NCBI RefSeq assembly: GCF_007993045.1
Contig: NZ_VOOR01000040.1
Span: 1-48,588, forward strand
Reading direction: 5' to 3'
DNA from: Phaeodactylibacter luteus
GTDB taxonomy: Bacteria; Bacteroidota; Bacteroidia; Chitinophagales; Saprospiraceae
Length of the DNA: 48,588 nucleotides
Positions 34,734 through 44,205 of this stretch are shown here, piece by piece. The notes beneath the pieces were generated by a model. It had not been told where the DNA came from. It saw only the letters and a program-made list of their open reading frames with translations, and ran no database searches. A program made the position numbers and the translations under genes. The stretch's first letter is position 1; every line of letters begins with the position of its first letter.

Positions 34734-35882
34734 ATGCAACGTATTTATTTTGACAATGCTGCTACAACCCCACTGGACCCGCGCGTTGCCGAAGTGATGA
34801 TGGAGTCGATGCGCTCCCTCTACGGCAACCCCTCTTCTATCCACAACGAAGGGCGAACGGCCCGTGCTGCGGTGGAGCACGCCCGCAAACAAGCCGCTGA
34901 ACTGCTCGGGGCATCGATCGGGGAGATCTTTTTCACTTCAGGCGGCACGGAGTCCAATAATATGGTCCTCAAATGTGCGGTGCGTGACCTTGGCGTAACC
35001 CGCATCATCAGCTCTCCTTTGGAGCACCATTGTGTACTGCACGCGGCCGATACCCTGCAGCGCACGGGCCTGGCCGAGCGGGTGTTGGTGAGGGTAGATG
35101 CCAAAGGGCAGCCGGATATGGGCCACATCCAATCGCTGCTGAAGGAAGAGCGGGCCGGGCGCACCCTGGTCTCCCTTATGCTGGCCAATAACGAAATCGG
35201 GACACTGATCGATTTAGCGGAAGTGGGCAGCCTTTGCAAGGAGCATGGCGCTTTGTTCCATTCTGATACCGTACAGGCTATTGGCTATTACCCCTTCAAC
35301 CTGGAGGAGCTGCCAGTCGATTTTATCACCGGCTCCGCCCACAAGTTCCACGGCCCTAAGGGGGTCGGTTTTGTTTACATCAATAGCGAGCACACCCTCA
35401 AGCCTTTTATGGACGGAGGGGCGCAGGAGCGCAATATGCGGGGCGGCACGGAGAACATCGCCGGCATTCAGGGCATGGCAGCAGCCTTACGCCTTGCACA
35501 TGAGGAAATGGACAGCCGCAGGGCTGCCATTCAGGGCATACGGGATTATTTCAAAAGCAAGCTGGAACAGCATTTCGACGGGCTAGAGTTCAACGGAGAC
35601 CCCGCTAACGGGCATTACAAGCTCCTCAGCGTAGGCTTCCCGCCTTCTCCAAAAGCGGAGCTGTTGCTGCTCAACCTGGACATTGCCGGCATCAGTGTGT
35701 CTGGGGGCAGCGCTTGCAGCTCCGGGGCGGATGCAGGCTCCCACGTCATACATGCACTCAAAGGGGACGACCCCCGCAAAACCATCCGGTTTTCCTTTTC
35801 CCACCATAATACCCGGGAAGAAGTGGACAAGGCCATCAGCCAGCTGATTAAGATCATCCCGGCGGGGCAGCCGGCAGGGTAG
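34734..35882 (+). CDS. Cysteine desulfurase, IscS/NifS type
   Basis: 382 aa from the ATG at 34734 (MQRIYFDNAATTP). PLP Lys204 in TGSAHKFHGPKG, His in SPLEHHCV, and catalytic Cys328 in SGGSACSSGA, the extended-loop pattern of group I enzymes. Removes sulfur from cysteine as a protein-bound persulfide for Fe-S clusters and thio-modified tRNA. No scaffold genes lie nearby. Probably co-transcribed with the upstream class V enzyme. Confidence 0.94.
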   Translation: MQRIYFDNAATTPLDPRVAEVMMESMRSLYGNPSSIHNEGRTARAAVEHARKQAAELLGASIGEIFFTSGGTESNNMVLKCAVRDLGVTRIISSPLEHHCVLHAADTLQRTGLAERVLVRVDAKGQPDMGHIQSLLKEERAGRTLVSLMLANNEIGTLIDLAEVGSLCKEHGALFHSDTVQAIGYYPFNLEELPVDFITGSAHKFHGPKGVGFVYINSEHTLKPFMDGGAQERNMRGGTENIAGIQGMAAALRLAHEEMDSRRAAIQGIRDYFKSKLEQHFDGLEFNGDPANGHYKLLSVGFPPSPKAELLLLNLDIAGISVSGGSACSSGADAGSHVIHALKGDDPRKTIRFSFSHHNTREEVDKAISQLIKIIPAGQPAG

Positions 35883-36202
35883 GGGCGCACCATCAGACGT
35901 GGTGCGGCAGGGATCATTGTAGGGTTAGCATGGTACCTCCCTTCCTACGCATTGCCTTTTTCCAGCCGCTTACCTGAGGCTAGCTTCTGAAGGAGTGCAG
36001 CCCAAAATATTGTTGGCGTTTGTGCTACAGCCTGGCATTGGCCTAGCGCTGCGCAGGGGTGTAAGCCCGCAGGGCCGAGCGGGCAGCGAGCCCCGGAGCA
36101 TAGCGGCACCTGCCTGCTGGCAGGGGCAGGCCCCCTCCTGAAAAAGCCGGCCCGTGGTTAAAAACAGCGCATCTCCCACGGCACAGCCCTGATGCATCGG
36201 GC
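35883..36202. other. Convergent intergenic region with hairpin and family A copy
   Basis: 320 bp. A 7-bp stem CGCACCA/TGGTGCG at 35886-35906 lies just after the cysteine desulfurase stop (no T run; weak terminator at best), then a family A element. No gene is seen. Confidence 0.55.
35996..36171 (+). mobile_element. Family A MITE-like element, copy A5
   Basis: Good core (GCCTGGCATTGGCCTAGCGC, GGGCCGAGCGGGCAGCGAGC, hairpin CCTGCCTGCTGGCAGG). Both terminal repeats are degenerate (left CCCAAAATATTG region, right GTGGTTAAAAACAGCGC). Confidence 0.65.
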
Positions 36203-37042
36203 CTATTGTTCCAGCGGTATCCAAATGTCCAGCTCTTGTTGCGGGATGATGCCCTTTTGCATGGCCATGTCAAACAGGAAGGCGACGGCCTGCCTTCCGG
36301 TATCCCCCAAATCACGGGTGAATTCATTGACGTAAAGGTTGATGTGCTTGTACATGACCTCCTCTTCCATTTCCTGCGCATGCTCCCGCACAAAGGCTTT
36401 GGGCGCTTCGGGATAGCTAAGGGCAAAAGCTACGCTTCGGGCAAGCACCCGGTTGATCCGCTGTTGGGCTGGCAGCGGTAAGCTCCGCTTAGCCACAATG
36501 CCGCCGAGCGGGATGGGCATGCCGGTGGTGCGCTCCCAAAAATCGCCCAGGTCTGCCAGCTTAACGAGCCCCTTATCTGCGTACGTGAAGCGGTTCTCGT
36601 GTATGATGAGGCCTGCATCGAAGCGCCCCTCGAGCACTGCGCCTTCTATCTCGGAGAAGAGCAGCTCTGTTTTTTGGGCAGCCTCCGGATAAGCCAGGGC
36701 AAGAAGGAAATTGGCCGTAGTATATTTTCCGGGGATCGCAATGCGGGCTTGTGTGATGGCTTGAGGGGAAAGCTCGGACTTGGCAATCAGAAGCGGGCCG
36801 ACCTTATTGCCCAGTGCGCTGCCAGCGTGCAGCAGCGCATATTCGGGGAGAAGATGAGCGAAAGCGTGGTAGCTGAGCTTAGTCACATCGAGCGCCCCGC
36901 GGAAGGCCATTTGGTTCAGCTCTTCCACATCGGCAATGACCGGCTCGAAGATGAGCCCTTCGGTATCCACTTTGTTGTGGAGCAGGGCATCAAAAATAAA
37001 AGTATCATTGGGGCAGGGGGAAAAACCTAGCGTCACTTTCAT
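36203..37042 (-). CDS. mqnD: 1,4-dihydroxy-6-naphthoate synthase (menaquinone, futalosine pathway)
   Basis: 279 aa, normal length. The periplasmic-binding-protein-like fold opens with the family signature LGFSPCPNDTFIFDALLH, followed by DVEELN, KLSYHAFAHLL and GLIIHENRFTYADKGL. It converts cyclic dehypoxanthine futalosine to 1,4-dihydroxy-6-naphthoate. Other mqn genes are not in the window. Cytoplasmic; a single-gene unit converging on the cysteine desulfurase gene. Confidence 0.94.
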   Translation of the reverse strand: MKVTLGFSPCPNDTFIFDALLHNKVDTEGLIFEPVIADVEELNQMAFRGALDVTKLSYHAFAHLLPEYALLHAGSALGNKVGPLLIAKSELSPQAITQARIAIPGKYTTANFLLALAYPEAAQKTELLFSEIEGAVLEGRFDAGLIIHENRFTYADKGLVKLADLGDFWERTTGMPIPLGGIVAKRSLPLPAQQRINRVLARSVAFALSYPEAPKAFVREHAQEMEEEVMYKHINLYVNEFTRDLGDTGRQAVAFLFDMAMQKGIIPQQELDIWIPLEQ

Positions 37043-37525
37043 GCAGCGGTTGCTTTTTTCTTTGGAGCAACGGCAGCCCCCCCCGCTTGGTTGAATGGTT
37101 TACCGGAAAGCCCGGGATTTTTTTCCTACAGCAATAACAGCGAGCGTCAGAACGAGCATAGTGGTAATCGGCATGATAGCAGTTTTTTGAATGGTGCTGC
37201 GGCACCTTGTTTGGCCCCTGATCTCGGGCGTTGTTTTGTATCGATAGGTTAAGACAGGGGCTTGGTTTGGAATGGTTGGGCGAAAATGAGAAAAAATTGC
37301 CAAAAAATGGACTGCCCCTTCATCCTGCCTGCCAGGCACGTACGGCCATCTGCCATTTCGAGCACCGCCGGCCACCGCAAGGTGACAATATGGCTTGAGC
37401 GCCCTGCTGATTGTGCCATAATGGCTGGCTTTCCGGGCTGGAACACGGTTTGCTAGTCTTTTTAGCGTATGCTGCCCCGATTTCGAAAAGGCAGCGGACC
37501 ATTAAACGACAAAATAACGTAAGCT
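37043..37525. other. Divergent intergenic region between mqnD and clpB
   Basis: About 480 bp. Contains a possible 24-codon minus-strand peptide (37100-37174, MPITTMLVLTLAVIAV then a basic end) that looks like one membrane helix. I see no clear heat-shock operator or promoter for clpB. Confidence 0.4.
37100..37174 (-). CDS. Possible 24-aa single-helix membrane peptide
   Basis: Begins MPITTMLVLTLAVIAVGKK and ends SRAFR. One hydrophobic helix plus a basic tail is plausible for a microprotein, but codon evidence is minimal at this length. Its frame continues upstream without clear coding character. Confidence 0.2.
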   Translation of the reverse strand: MPITTMLVLTLAVIAVGKKSRAFR

Positions 37526-40144
37526 ATGAACCTGAATAATTTCACCATAAAAGCGCAAGAAGCGGTGCAGTATGCACAGCAGCTGGCCCTGCAAGAGCAG
37601 CATCAGGCCATTGAGCCGGCCCACCTTTTCCGTGGGGTATTGCAGGTAGACGAAAACGTGACGCCTTTTGTCTTGAAAAAACTGGGGGTCAATTTCGATG
37701 CGGTCCGGCAGGCCACCGACAGCATGGTAAAGTCGTTGCCGTCGGTAAGCGGGGGCAGCCAATATCTCTCCAGGGCTGCTACCGAAGTACTCCAAAAAGC
37801 AGGCCTGCAAGCCAAAAACATGGGCGACGAATTTGTCGCGCTTGAACATTTGCTCCTGGCCTTGATGCAGGTCAAAGACAGCACGTCTCAGATGCTGAAA
37901 GACGCCGGAGTGGCAGAGCAGCCGCTGAAAGCCGCAATAGAGGAGCTCCGCAAAGGGCAAAAAGTGACCACCCACAGCGCTGAGAACAGCTATAACGCCT
38001 TGGGCAAATACGCCATCAACCTCAACGAAAGGGCCCGCAGCGGCAAGCTCGATCCCGTCATTGGGCGGGAGGACGAAATCCGCAGGGTGCTGCACATCCT
38101 CGCCCGCCGGACCAAAAACAACCCCATCCTCATTGGTGAGCCGGGGGTGGGCAAAACCGCCATCATCGAAGGCCTGGCCCACCGTATTGTCGACGGGGAC
38201 GTGCCCGAAGACCTGCGCGATAAGGAGATCTTCTCGCTTGATATGGGGGCCTTGATCGCCGGTGCCAAATACCAGGGCGAGTTCGAAGAGCGCCTGAAGT
38301 CGGTCATCAATGAGGTCACTACGGCTGAGGGGCAGATTTTCCTCTTCATTGACGAGATCCACACCCTGGTGGGGGCCGGCAAGGGGCAGGGCGCAATGGA
38401 TGCCGCCAATATCCTAAAGCCCGCTCTGGCCAGAGGGGAACTGAGGGCCATAGGCGCCACTACCCTCAATGAATACCAAAAGTACTTCGAAAACGATAAA
38501 GCCCTGGAGCGCCGCTTCCAGACCGTAACCGTTGGGGAGCCCGGTGTTGAAGATGCCATTTCTATCCTCCGGGGGCTGAAAGACCGCTACGAAACCCACC
38601 ACAAAATCAACATCAAAGACGATGCGGTGGTCGCGGCCGTGCAACTGTCTCACCGCTACATCACAGACCGGCAGCTGCCGGATAAAGCCATCGACCTGGT
38701 TGACGAGGCTGCAGCCAAGCTCCGCTTGGAAATGAACTCCATGCCCGAAGAGCTCGATGAAGTGGAGCGCCGCATCCGTCAGCTCGAAATTGAGCGGGAG
38801 GCCATGCGCCGCGAACAGGACGAGTTTAAAATCGGACAGCTCAATGAAGAACTCGCCAACCTGGAAGAATCCCGCAATGCGCTCCGTGCACAATGGGAAA
38901 GCGAACGGGAGGTCGTGCTCGGCGTGCAAAAAGCAAAGGAAGCGATCGAACAGCTCAAGGTTGAAGGCGGGCGCGCAGAACGAGAGGGCAATTATACCGA
39001 AGCTGCCGAAATCCGCTATGGCCGCATACCGGAAGTAGAGCAGCAATTGGAGCATTTTATGCAGCAGCTGCAGCAGATGCAGGCCGACAACAAAATGCTC
39101 GTCAAAGAAGAGGTGGATGCAGAGGATATCGCCGAGATCGTCAGCCGGTGGACCGGCGTGCCCGTCACCCGTATGCTGCAGAGCGAGCGGGAAAAACTCT
39201 TGCACCTGGAAGAAGACCTCCACAAAAGAGTGGTGGGCCAGGACGAGGCCGTAGAGGCTGTGGCGGATGCCATCCGCCGGAGCCGCACCGGGCTGAGCAA
39301 TGAGCGCAGGCCTATTGGCTCCTTCCTCTTCCTCGGTACTACTGGGGTGGGCAAAACGGAGCTGGCCAAAGCCTTGGCAGAATACCTTTTTGATGATGAA
39401 GACCTCCTTACCCGCATCGATATGAGCGAGTACCAGGAACGCCACGCGGTCTCCCGCCTCGTGGGCGCGCCTCCGGGCTATGTAGGCTACGATGAGGGCG
39501 GACAACTGACGGAGGCTGTCCGCAGAAAGCCCTACAGTGTGGTCTTGTTGGACGAAATCGAAAAAGCCCATCCGGATACCTTCAATATCCTCCTGCAAGT
39601 CCTTGAGGACGGAAGGCTGACCGATAGCAAGGGGCGGGTGGCTGATTTTAAAAATACCATCATCATCATGACCTCCAACTTGGGCTCAGAGCTCATCCGC
39701 CAGAACTTGTCGGATATGCTGCCGGGCACAGAGGACGAAGTGCTGGCCCAAACCCAGGCACAGGTGTTCGACCTGCTCAAAAAGTCGGTCCGCCCTGAGT
39801 TCCTGAACCGGATAGACGAGACCATCATGTTCCGCCCGCTTTCCAGGGCGGATATCGGCAGCATCGTCAACTTGCAGTTGGATGGGCTGCGCGCCAGCCT
39901 GGCCAAACAGCGGATTCAGCTCTCGGTTGCTGATGAAGCCCGGGAATGGCTGTCAGACCAAGGCTACCACCCTGAATTTGGCGCCCGCCCGCTCAAGCGG
40001 GTCATCCAAAAAAAGGTGCTCAACGCCTTGTCCAAACAGATGCTCCTGCAAAAAGTCGTGCCGGACAGCAGCGTGGTGCTCGATGTTTTCGACGGCCAGA
40101 TCGTCTTCCGGCAGCCGATAAAAGAGGAGGAACTGACCGCTTGA
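37526..40144 (+). CDS. clpB: ClpB disaggregase (Hsp100)
   Basis: 872 aa, standard ClpB length. N-terminal Clp-N domain (1-145), AAA1 with Walker A GEPGVGKT and Walker [10 protein letters not shown], the long coiled-coil M domain (about 405-525) that distinguishes ClpB from ClpA/C, AAA2 with GTTGVGKT and [12 protein letters not shown], and a C-terminal D2-small domain ([14 protein letters not shown]). Works with DnaK to pull proteins out of aggregates. Monocistronic, with a strong terminator 30 bp after the stop. Confidence 0.98.
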   Translation: MNLNNFTIKAQEAVQYAQQLALQEQHQAIEPAHLFRGVLQVDENVTPFVLKKLGVNFDAVRQATDSMVKSLPSVSGGSQYLSRAATEVLQKAGLQAKNMGDEFVALEHLLLALMQVKDSTSQMLKDAGVAEQPLKAAIEELRKGQKVTTHSAENSYNALGKYAINLNERARSGKLDPVIGREDEIRRVLHILARRTKNNPILIGEPGVGKTAIIEGLAHRIVDGDVPEDLRDKEIFSLDMGALIAGAKYQGEFEERLKSVINEVTTAEGQIFLFIDEIHTLVGAGKGQGAMDAANILKPALARGELRAIGATTLNEYQKYFENDKALERRFQTVTVGEPGVEDAISILRGLKDRYETHHKINIKDDAVVAAVQLSHRYITDRQLPDKAIDLVDEAAAKLRLEMNSMPEELDEVERRIRQLEIEREAMRREQDEFKIGQLNEELANLEESRNALRAQWESEREVVLGVQKAKEAIEQLKVEGGRAEREGNYTEAAEIRYGRIPEVEQQLEHFMQQLQQMQADNKMLVKEEVDAEDIAEIVSRWTGVPVTRMLQSEREKLLHLEEDLHKRVVGQDEAVEAVADAIRRSRTGLSNERRPIGSFLFLGTTGVGKTELAKALAEYLFDDEDLLTRIDMSEYQERHAVSRLVGAPPGYVGYDEGGQLTEAVRRKPYSVVLLDEIEKAHPDTFNILLQVLEDGRLTDSKGRVADFKNTIIIMTSNLGSELIRQNLSDMLPGTEDEVLAQTQAQVFDLLKKSVRPEFLNRIDETIMFRPLSRADIGSIVNLQLDGLRASLAKQRIQLSVADEAREWLSDQGYHPEFGARPLKRVIQKKVLNALSKQMLLQKVVPDSSVVLDVFDGQIVFRQPIKEEELTA

Positions 40145-40173
40145 TCAAGTAGATAAAAAGCCTTTAACGATTG

Positions 40174-40202
40174 CCCCGGAGCACAGCCTCCGGGGTTTTT
40201 TT
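40174..40202 (+). terminator. Intrinsic terminator of clpB
   Basis: CCCCGGAG/CTCCGGGG, a perfect 8-bp stem with a 6-nt loop, followed by seven T. Confidence 0.9.
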
Positions 40203-40272
40203 ATGGAAATGCCCACTCCGTGCAACGGTTGGCAATTGATGGTGTCATTCCGGTATGTTGCAACTAAATTAT

Positions 40273-40305
40273 TTTCAGAACGTCCTTGTTGTGAAATTAG
40301 GTTTG
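40273..40305 (+). promoter_or_regulatory. Putative promoter of the PDZ/T9SS gene
   Basis: TTTC, 21 nt, TAGGTTTG (exact TAnnTTTG). The -7 box ends 59 bp before the ATG at 40365. Confidence 0.45.
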
Positions 40306-40364
40306 GCAGAGCAGGCCTCTGCCCTTACTTTTTGATCATCCTAAAATTTTTAAAACCGACTGTT

Positions 40365-41654
40365 ATGAAGAAGGAATTTACCCAAATCCTCCTCGGCATA
40401 GCCTTTCTAGGCTCCGCTCTGGCCCTACACGCACAAGAGCAAACCAAAGTGACCGTTGTCCAAGAGATTCAACAAGAGGACGGCACCGTCATCACCCTTA
40501 AAAAGCAGCTGAGCACACAGGAGGCCCTTGATCAGTACCTGGAACTGATCGGGCCGGGCCAAGAGAGCAAGGTGATCGTGAGCGCGCCCGAAAATGCAGA
40601 GGAAGGGGAGCAGGAAGCCATCTTTTTCTTCCGCCGCTCCGCTCAGGACATGGAAGGCATGCAGCGCATGACCATCTTCGCGGACGAGGTGGAGGTGGCG
40701 TTTAACGATGATAACCCGCCCCGCACCTACAAGGAGGAAGCCGTGAAAGCTTTTCTTGGCATTTATCCGGCCAGTGCTCCCGGCAACAAAGGGGTGAGGG
40801 TGTCCAACACCGTCAAAGGCAAGCCCGCCGCCGCCGCCGGCCTGCTCGCCAATGACATCATCCTCGATGTCGGGGGGCATGCCTCCAACGGCACCTACGG
40901 CCTGCGCAGCGCCCTCAGCAAACTCAGCCCCGGCCAGATCGTGCCGGTCAGCATCCTCCGAAATGGAGCGCCCATGACGCTCAACGTCACCCTCGGCGAG
41001 CGTACCTATGCACGCACTATGTTCAACCCGGATGCCAAGCCCTGCGAGGTGTTCATCGGCGTCATGCTCAAAGACAACAGCCTCATCGGCGAAGGGGTAT
41101 TGGTCACCGATATCATCGGGCAGACCCCCGCAGAAGAATACGGGGTAGAAGCCGGCGACCATATCCTTGCCCTCGATGGCGTCCCTGTCAATAGCAGCAG
41201 CGAACTGCACATAGAGCGCAATAAGCACGAGCCCGGCGAAGCCTTTACCCTGAAAGTAGCGCGCGGTGGGCAGGTGCAGGACATCAACGCCCGTTTCTAC
41301 GCTTGTGAAACCGATGCCCCAACCGAGGAGCCGGCCGAAGCGCCCCTGCCCGGCAAGGGAGAAGGGCAGCTGAATGCCCCCTACAATGAGCTGCAACTGC
41401 AAGGCTTCAATGCGTTCCCAAACCCAAGCTTTGGGCAGGTACGGGTACAATTTGAAGGGGAGGCGGTCCCGACCACGATCCAAATTACCGATGCAACCGG
41501 GCGCGTAGTCTACAGCAATGAGCAAAACGCTTTCAATGGCCGCTTCGATGAGGAAGTCTCCCTCCGCGATGCTGCGCCGGGCACCCTCATCCTGACCGTA
41601 CGGCAGGGCGATGAAGTGTTCTCCAAAGCCCTGCTGTTGGTCAACCGCGTTTGA
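40365..41654 (+). CDS. Secreted protein with two PDZ domains and T9SS sorting tail
   Basis: 429 aa from the ATG at 40365, which gives a signal peptide (MKKEFTQILLGIAFLG, cleavage after LHAQ). Two PDZ-like domains: about 125-210 (GVRVSNTVKGKPAAAAGL, NDIILDVGG) and about 225-315 (VLVTDIIGQTPAEEYGVEAG, DHILALDG). No protease domain. The last 75 residues are a T9SS type A sorting domain (FNAFPNPSFGQVRVQF). Possibly a surface scaffold or binding protein; no partner is evident nearby. Confidence 0.85.
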   Translation: MKKEFTQILLGIAFLGSALALHAQEQTKVTVVQEIQQEDGTVITLKKQLSTQEALDQYLELIGPGQESKVIVSAPENAEEGEQEAIFFFRRSAQDMEGMQRMTIFADEVEVAFNDDNPPRTYKEEAVKAFLGIYPASAPGNKGVRVSNTVKGKPAAAAGLLANDIILDVGGHASNGTYGLRSALSKLSPGQIVPVSILRNGAPMTLNVTLGERTYARTMFNPDAKPCEVFIGVMLKDNSLIGEGVLVTDIIGQTPAEEYGVEAGDHILALDGVPVNSSSELHIERNKHEPGEAFTLKVARGGQVQDINARFYACETDAPTEEPAEAPLPGKGEGQLNAPYNELQLQGFNAFPNPSFGQVRVQFEGEAVPTTIQITDATGRVVYSNEQNAFNGRFDEEVSLRDAAPGTLILTVRQGDEVFSKALLLVNRV

Positions 41655-42083
41655 TAGGAGTGATGAAGTTAAGATAGATCCTTTTGCCCCGGGCCGCTGC
41701 ATGCCGCCTGGGGCTTTTCCTTGCGTGGGCCCCACTACATCGGACTGCTATTTTTGGGGGCTCCCCCTGCCCGGTGGCAGGGGGCGCTATGCTGCGGGGC
41801 TCGCTATCCGCTCGGCCCTGTCGGGCTTCCCACCCCTCCGCAGCGCTAGCCCGTTGCAAAGCGGTCAGCCCGGGGTTTCTTGTTTGAGCCCCGCGGGCTT
41901 TGCCAGGCCAGGTAGCAGCCCCGCTGTATGCGCGGGAGGGCAAAGCGCGCGTGGGGTGGTCCTGCATCAGGAAAAGAGCTGCCAGTCGAGTGCCTAAGGA
42001 GTTGCAGCCAATTAGGAAAATGAAAATCCAGAACGGTAAGCAAATACAATTCTGGATTTTTAGGAAGAAATTTAAAACGCGGG
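41655..42083. other. Convergent intergenic region with family A copy
   Basis: About 430 bp. Contains element A6 and, near 41910-41940, a segment GCTGTATGCGCGGGA resembling the hairpin arm of family D (GCTATGCGCGGGA). Composition shifts to A+T-rich at about 42000. No gene is supported; a 128-codon frame is repeat translation. Confidence 0.5.
41735..41890 (-). mobile_element. Family A MITE-like element, copy A6 (reverse orientation)
   Basis: Reverse-complement core (CGCTATGCTGCGGGGCTCGC, CCGCTCGGCCC, CCGCAGCGCTAG) with the hairpin CCCTGCCCGGTGGCAGGGG. Termini are degenerate. Confidence 0.65.
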
Positions 42084-42971
42084 CTAAAACCCAAACATTC
42101 CGTTATCGTGTGCCAATCCTTCTGTTGGTATTTCTTGAATCACATCCCAATGTTCCACGATTTTCCCGCCTTTCATTCTGAACAAGTCGTAAAATACGTG
42201 TTGCTTGCCACCATTCCATTCCCCTTCGCTCACCGTTAGCACGAAGTTGCCTTCGCCCAGCACTTTATGGATTTTGGTGTATTTGAACATATTGTTTTGG
42301 GAAGTGAGGTACGCTACTGCTTCCACTATGCCCGTCAGCCCGTCTTTAATTTGTGGGTTGTGCTGATGGTACGCTTCAGCACTGATGTAATCGCCAATTT
42401 TACTTGGGTTTTTACCCATTAAAACGTCTTCGATAAGGGAAACTGCCAAGGCTTTGTTCGCTTCGGTTTTATCTAAGTCTTCAACGGTGGCCGGCCCATC
42501 GGTTTGTGTCCTTCCGCTTGCCGTTTCATTAACCAAAACGGTCATGGCATCCCAATGCTCGGCCACTTTTCCGTTTTCATCCACACGGATGATGTCAAAA
42601 GCTACCATTTCATCTGCACCAAACGGTTTGGCGTTCCTCCAGATGTTATGCATAAACACATAGTTGCCATCTTGAAACATCCGCACGTTTTCGGCATAAG
42701 TCCCGTGCTCTTTTAAAAGGGGCAATAGGCCGATAAAAGGTTCCAAGCCAGTCGGCACAAATGGATTGTGCTGAATGTAATCCGCGTTGGCAACTTCCCG
42801 CATAGTTGCAGTGTCTTGCTTCATCACAGCACCTAAGAAAGTGCCTACGATCTCCTTGTTGTCCATCTTTTTTGATTCTTTAGCATTGAGCTCGCTTGTT
42901 GGTCTTGTCTGCGCATGGCCACAGGAAGCGAGCAGCCCTGATAGTGCCAATACGGTTAATACTTTTTGCAT
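42084..42971 (-). CDS. Lipoprotein with two SnoaL-like (NTF2-fold) domains
   Basis: 295 aa. Lipoprotein signal MQKVLTVLALSGLLASC, anchor Cys17. Two SnoaL-like polyketide-cyclase/NTF2 folds in tandem: about 35-155 (FLGAVMKQDTATMREVANAD, YIQHNPF, EHWDAM) and about 165-285 (SLIEDVLMGKNP, YHQHNPQIKDG, EHWDVIQEIP). The paired H-N-P and EHWD motifs show an internal duplication. Substrate unknown; such proteins often sit near HxlR regulators and detoxification genes. Divergent from hxlR with a probable shared operator. Markedly A+T-richer than the surrounding genes, suggesting acquisition. Confidence 0.85.
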   Translation of the reverse strand: MQKVLTVLALSGLLASCGHAQTRPTSELNAKESKKMDNKEIVGTFLGAVMKQDTATMREVANADYIQHNPFVPTGLEPFIGLLPLLKEHGTYAENVRMFQDGNYVFMHNIWRNAKPFGADEMVAFDIIRVDENGKVAEHWDAMTVLVNETASGRTQTDGPATVEDLDKTEANKALAVSLIEDVLMGKNPSKIGDYISAEAYHQHNPQIKDGLTGIVEAVAYLTSQNNMFKYTKIHKVLGEGNFVLTVSEGEWNGGKQHVFYDLFRMKGGKIVEHWDVIQEIPTEGLAHDNGMFGF

Positions 42972-43009
42972 TGATTTTGTCTTTTGATAAACGGTTATTA
43001 CTTTTGTTT

Positions 43010-43079
43010 CGCAAGCAAAAATAGCAAATTGCTTTCAATGCGCAAGTGATTTTGTAAATTAATTTCATTTTGCAAGTAA
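43010..43079. promoter_or_regulatory. Three phased direct repeats, probable HxlR operator
   Basis: CGCAAGCAA (43010), CGCAAGTGA (43041) and TGCAAGTAA (43071) fit YGCAAGYRA at spacings of 31 and 30 bp, about three helical turns, on the same DNA face. They lie between the two divergent starts. Confidence 0.5.
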
Positions 43080-43100
43080 TCCTTAATGTTAACTTAACAG

Positions 43101-43541
43101 ATGCGACAAGACTTCAGATGCGATTGCCCGTTCACCTCAGCCTTAGACGTTCTGGGGGACAAGTGGATTTTGGTTATCGTAAAGCAAATGCTCATTGAAG
43201 GCAAGGAGACCTTCAAGGACTTCACAGAAAGCGAAGAGGCCATAGCGACTAATATCCTTTCTGCCAAACTCAAAATCTTGGAAGAAGTGGGCATTGTCGT
43301 CAAAACAAAACGGCCGAACAACAAAAAGACCAACCTCTACCTCTTGACAGAAAAGGGCTTGGCGTTGGCCCCCATTCTTGTGGGGCTTGCGGCTTGGAGC
43401 GATAAGCATCTTAGAGACATTCATCCCACTATCGTAGATGGGGAAGAAATGGTTTTTTTGAGAAACGATCAGGCCGCTTTTGGCAATGTATTGGTGGCGG
43501 AATACAGGAAAAAATTGGCTAAGACCGTGTTGGGAGTTTAA
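43101..43541 (+). CDS. HxlR family winged-helix transcriptional regulator
   Basis: 146 aa. Typical HxlR pattern: Cys near the N-terminus (RCDCPFTSALDVLGDKWILVIVKQML), recognition helix region EAIATNILSAKLKILEEVGIV and wing TKRPNNKKTNLYLLTEKG. HxlR proteins bind DNA as dimers, often with Cys-based redox or aldehyde sensing; here two Cys occur in RCDC. It probably controls its own gene and the divergent SnoaL-like lipoprotein gene. A+T-rich like its partner. Confidence 0.9.
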   Translation: MRQDFRCDCPFTSALDVLGDKWILVIVKQMLIEGKETFKDFTESEEAIATNILSAKLKILEEVGIVVKTKRPNNKKTNLYLLTEKGLALAPILVGLAAWSDKHLRDIHPTIVDGEEMVFLRNDQAAFGNVLVAEYRKKLAKTVLGV

Positions 43542-43560
43542 AATTTGGTCTGCACTTGCC

Positions 43561-43642
43561 GAATTTTGTGCTGCTCAGCGTTAAAAATACTCGCCGATGC
43601 TGCCGGCATCGACTCCGTTTTTCGCCTTGATTAGCATATTCC
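43561..43642 (+). repeat. Module E: conserved loop shared with families C and D
   Basis: Loop 43573-43632 shares GCGTTAAA near its 5' side and TCGCCTTGAT at its 3' side with C and D. It contains its own hairpin CGATGC/GCATCG. The enclosing stem is short and different (TGCT/AGCA, then GAAT/ATTC). No terminal repeats were found around it. Confidence 0.55.
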
Positions 43643-43807
43643 TTTGAGTGGGCAGTAGCTGATCTGCTGAGAAACAATAGGCTAGAACAGTTGCTGTTGA
43701 TTCATAAGATAGAAAGCACTATTTTGACCCCTGAGTTCAGGTCAATTGTCATGGAAGTTCTTGAAATGCAAGATGCCCTTCGAAAATTGTCCAGCGCTAT
43801 CAAGTGA
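43631..43807 (+). pseudogene. Possible 3' remnant of a decayed gene
   Basis: An open frame of about 57 codons without a usable start ends in LTPEFRSIVMEVLEMQDALR plus seven more residues and a TGA at 43805-43807. The end is helical and charged, as in many protein C-termini. Its 5' part runs into module E. Family not recognised; it may be chance. Confidence 0.25.
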
Positions 43808-43813
43808 TTTAGA

Positions 43814-43972
43814 GAGCGTGTTGGGATTTTGGTCTTCTAGTCGAGAGCCGGAGTTTACCCAAGTCCCGCTTTTGATGCACAAAAGCGGGAAGGATTTTCG
43901 GGGCGAAGCATAAGCGAAAAAGTGTCCTGCTGTCTAGCGGGATAGACCGATTACTAAAGTCCCAGCACGCCC
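43814..43972 (+). mobile_element. Family B element, copy B1 (159 bp)
   Basis: Inverted termini GAGCGTGTTGGGATTTTGG and CTAAAGTCCCAGCACGCCC. Flanked by TTAGA on both sides (43809-43813 and 43973-43977), a likely 5-bp target duplication. Internal perfect hairpin TCCCGCTTTT/AAAAGCGGGA and a smaller GC hairpin. No coding capacity. Confidence 0.82.
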
Positions 43973-44024
43973 TTAGATATTCTGGCCGGATTCAATCGGG
44001 GAATTGGCATTAGGTTCATTGATC

Positions 44025-44205
44025 GGGCGTGAACCAAAATGTCATAGGCGTTTATGCTTTTGGGGCTCTAGCCTGGCATTGGCCTAGCGCTGCGAAGGGG
44101 CAGCAGGCCTGATAAGGCCGAGCGAAGAGCGAGCCCCGTAGCATAGCGGCACCTGCCCTCACGGCAGGGGCAGGCCCCCAAAAAAACGACAATCTGGTTT
44201 GCGCC
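44025..44205 (+). mobile_element. Family A element, copy A7, complete with target duplication
   Basis: 181 bp beginning GGGCGTGAACCAAAATGTC and ending GACAATCTGGTTTGCGCC, imperfect inverted repeats of about 19 bp. Perfect 9-bp flanking duplication TCATTGATC at 44016-44024 and 44206-44214. This is the reference copy of the family. Confidence 0.9.

Noticed and set aside
37502-39598. Long minus-strand frames opposite clpB
   Set aside because: clpB is unmistakable; the antisense frames follow from its codon bias.
41611-41997. 128-codon frame and similar frames at 61-300, 14218-14598 and 21292-21618
   Set aside because: All contain translated family A core (RYAAGLAIRSAL or its other-frame versions). 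They are repeat artefacts, although they may appear as hypothetical proteins in databases.
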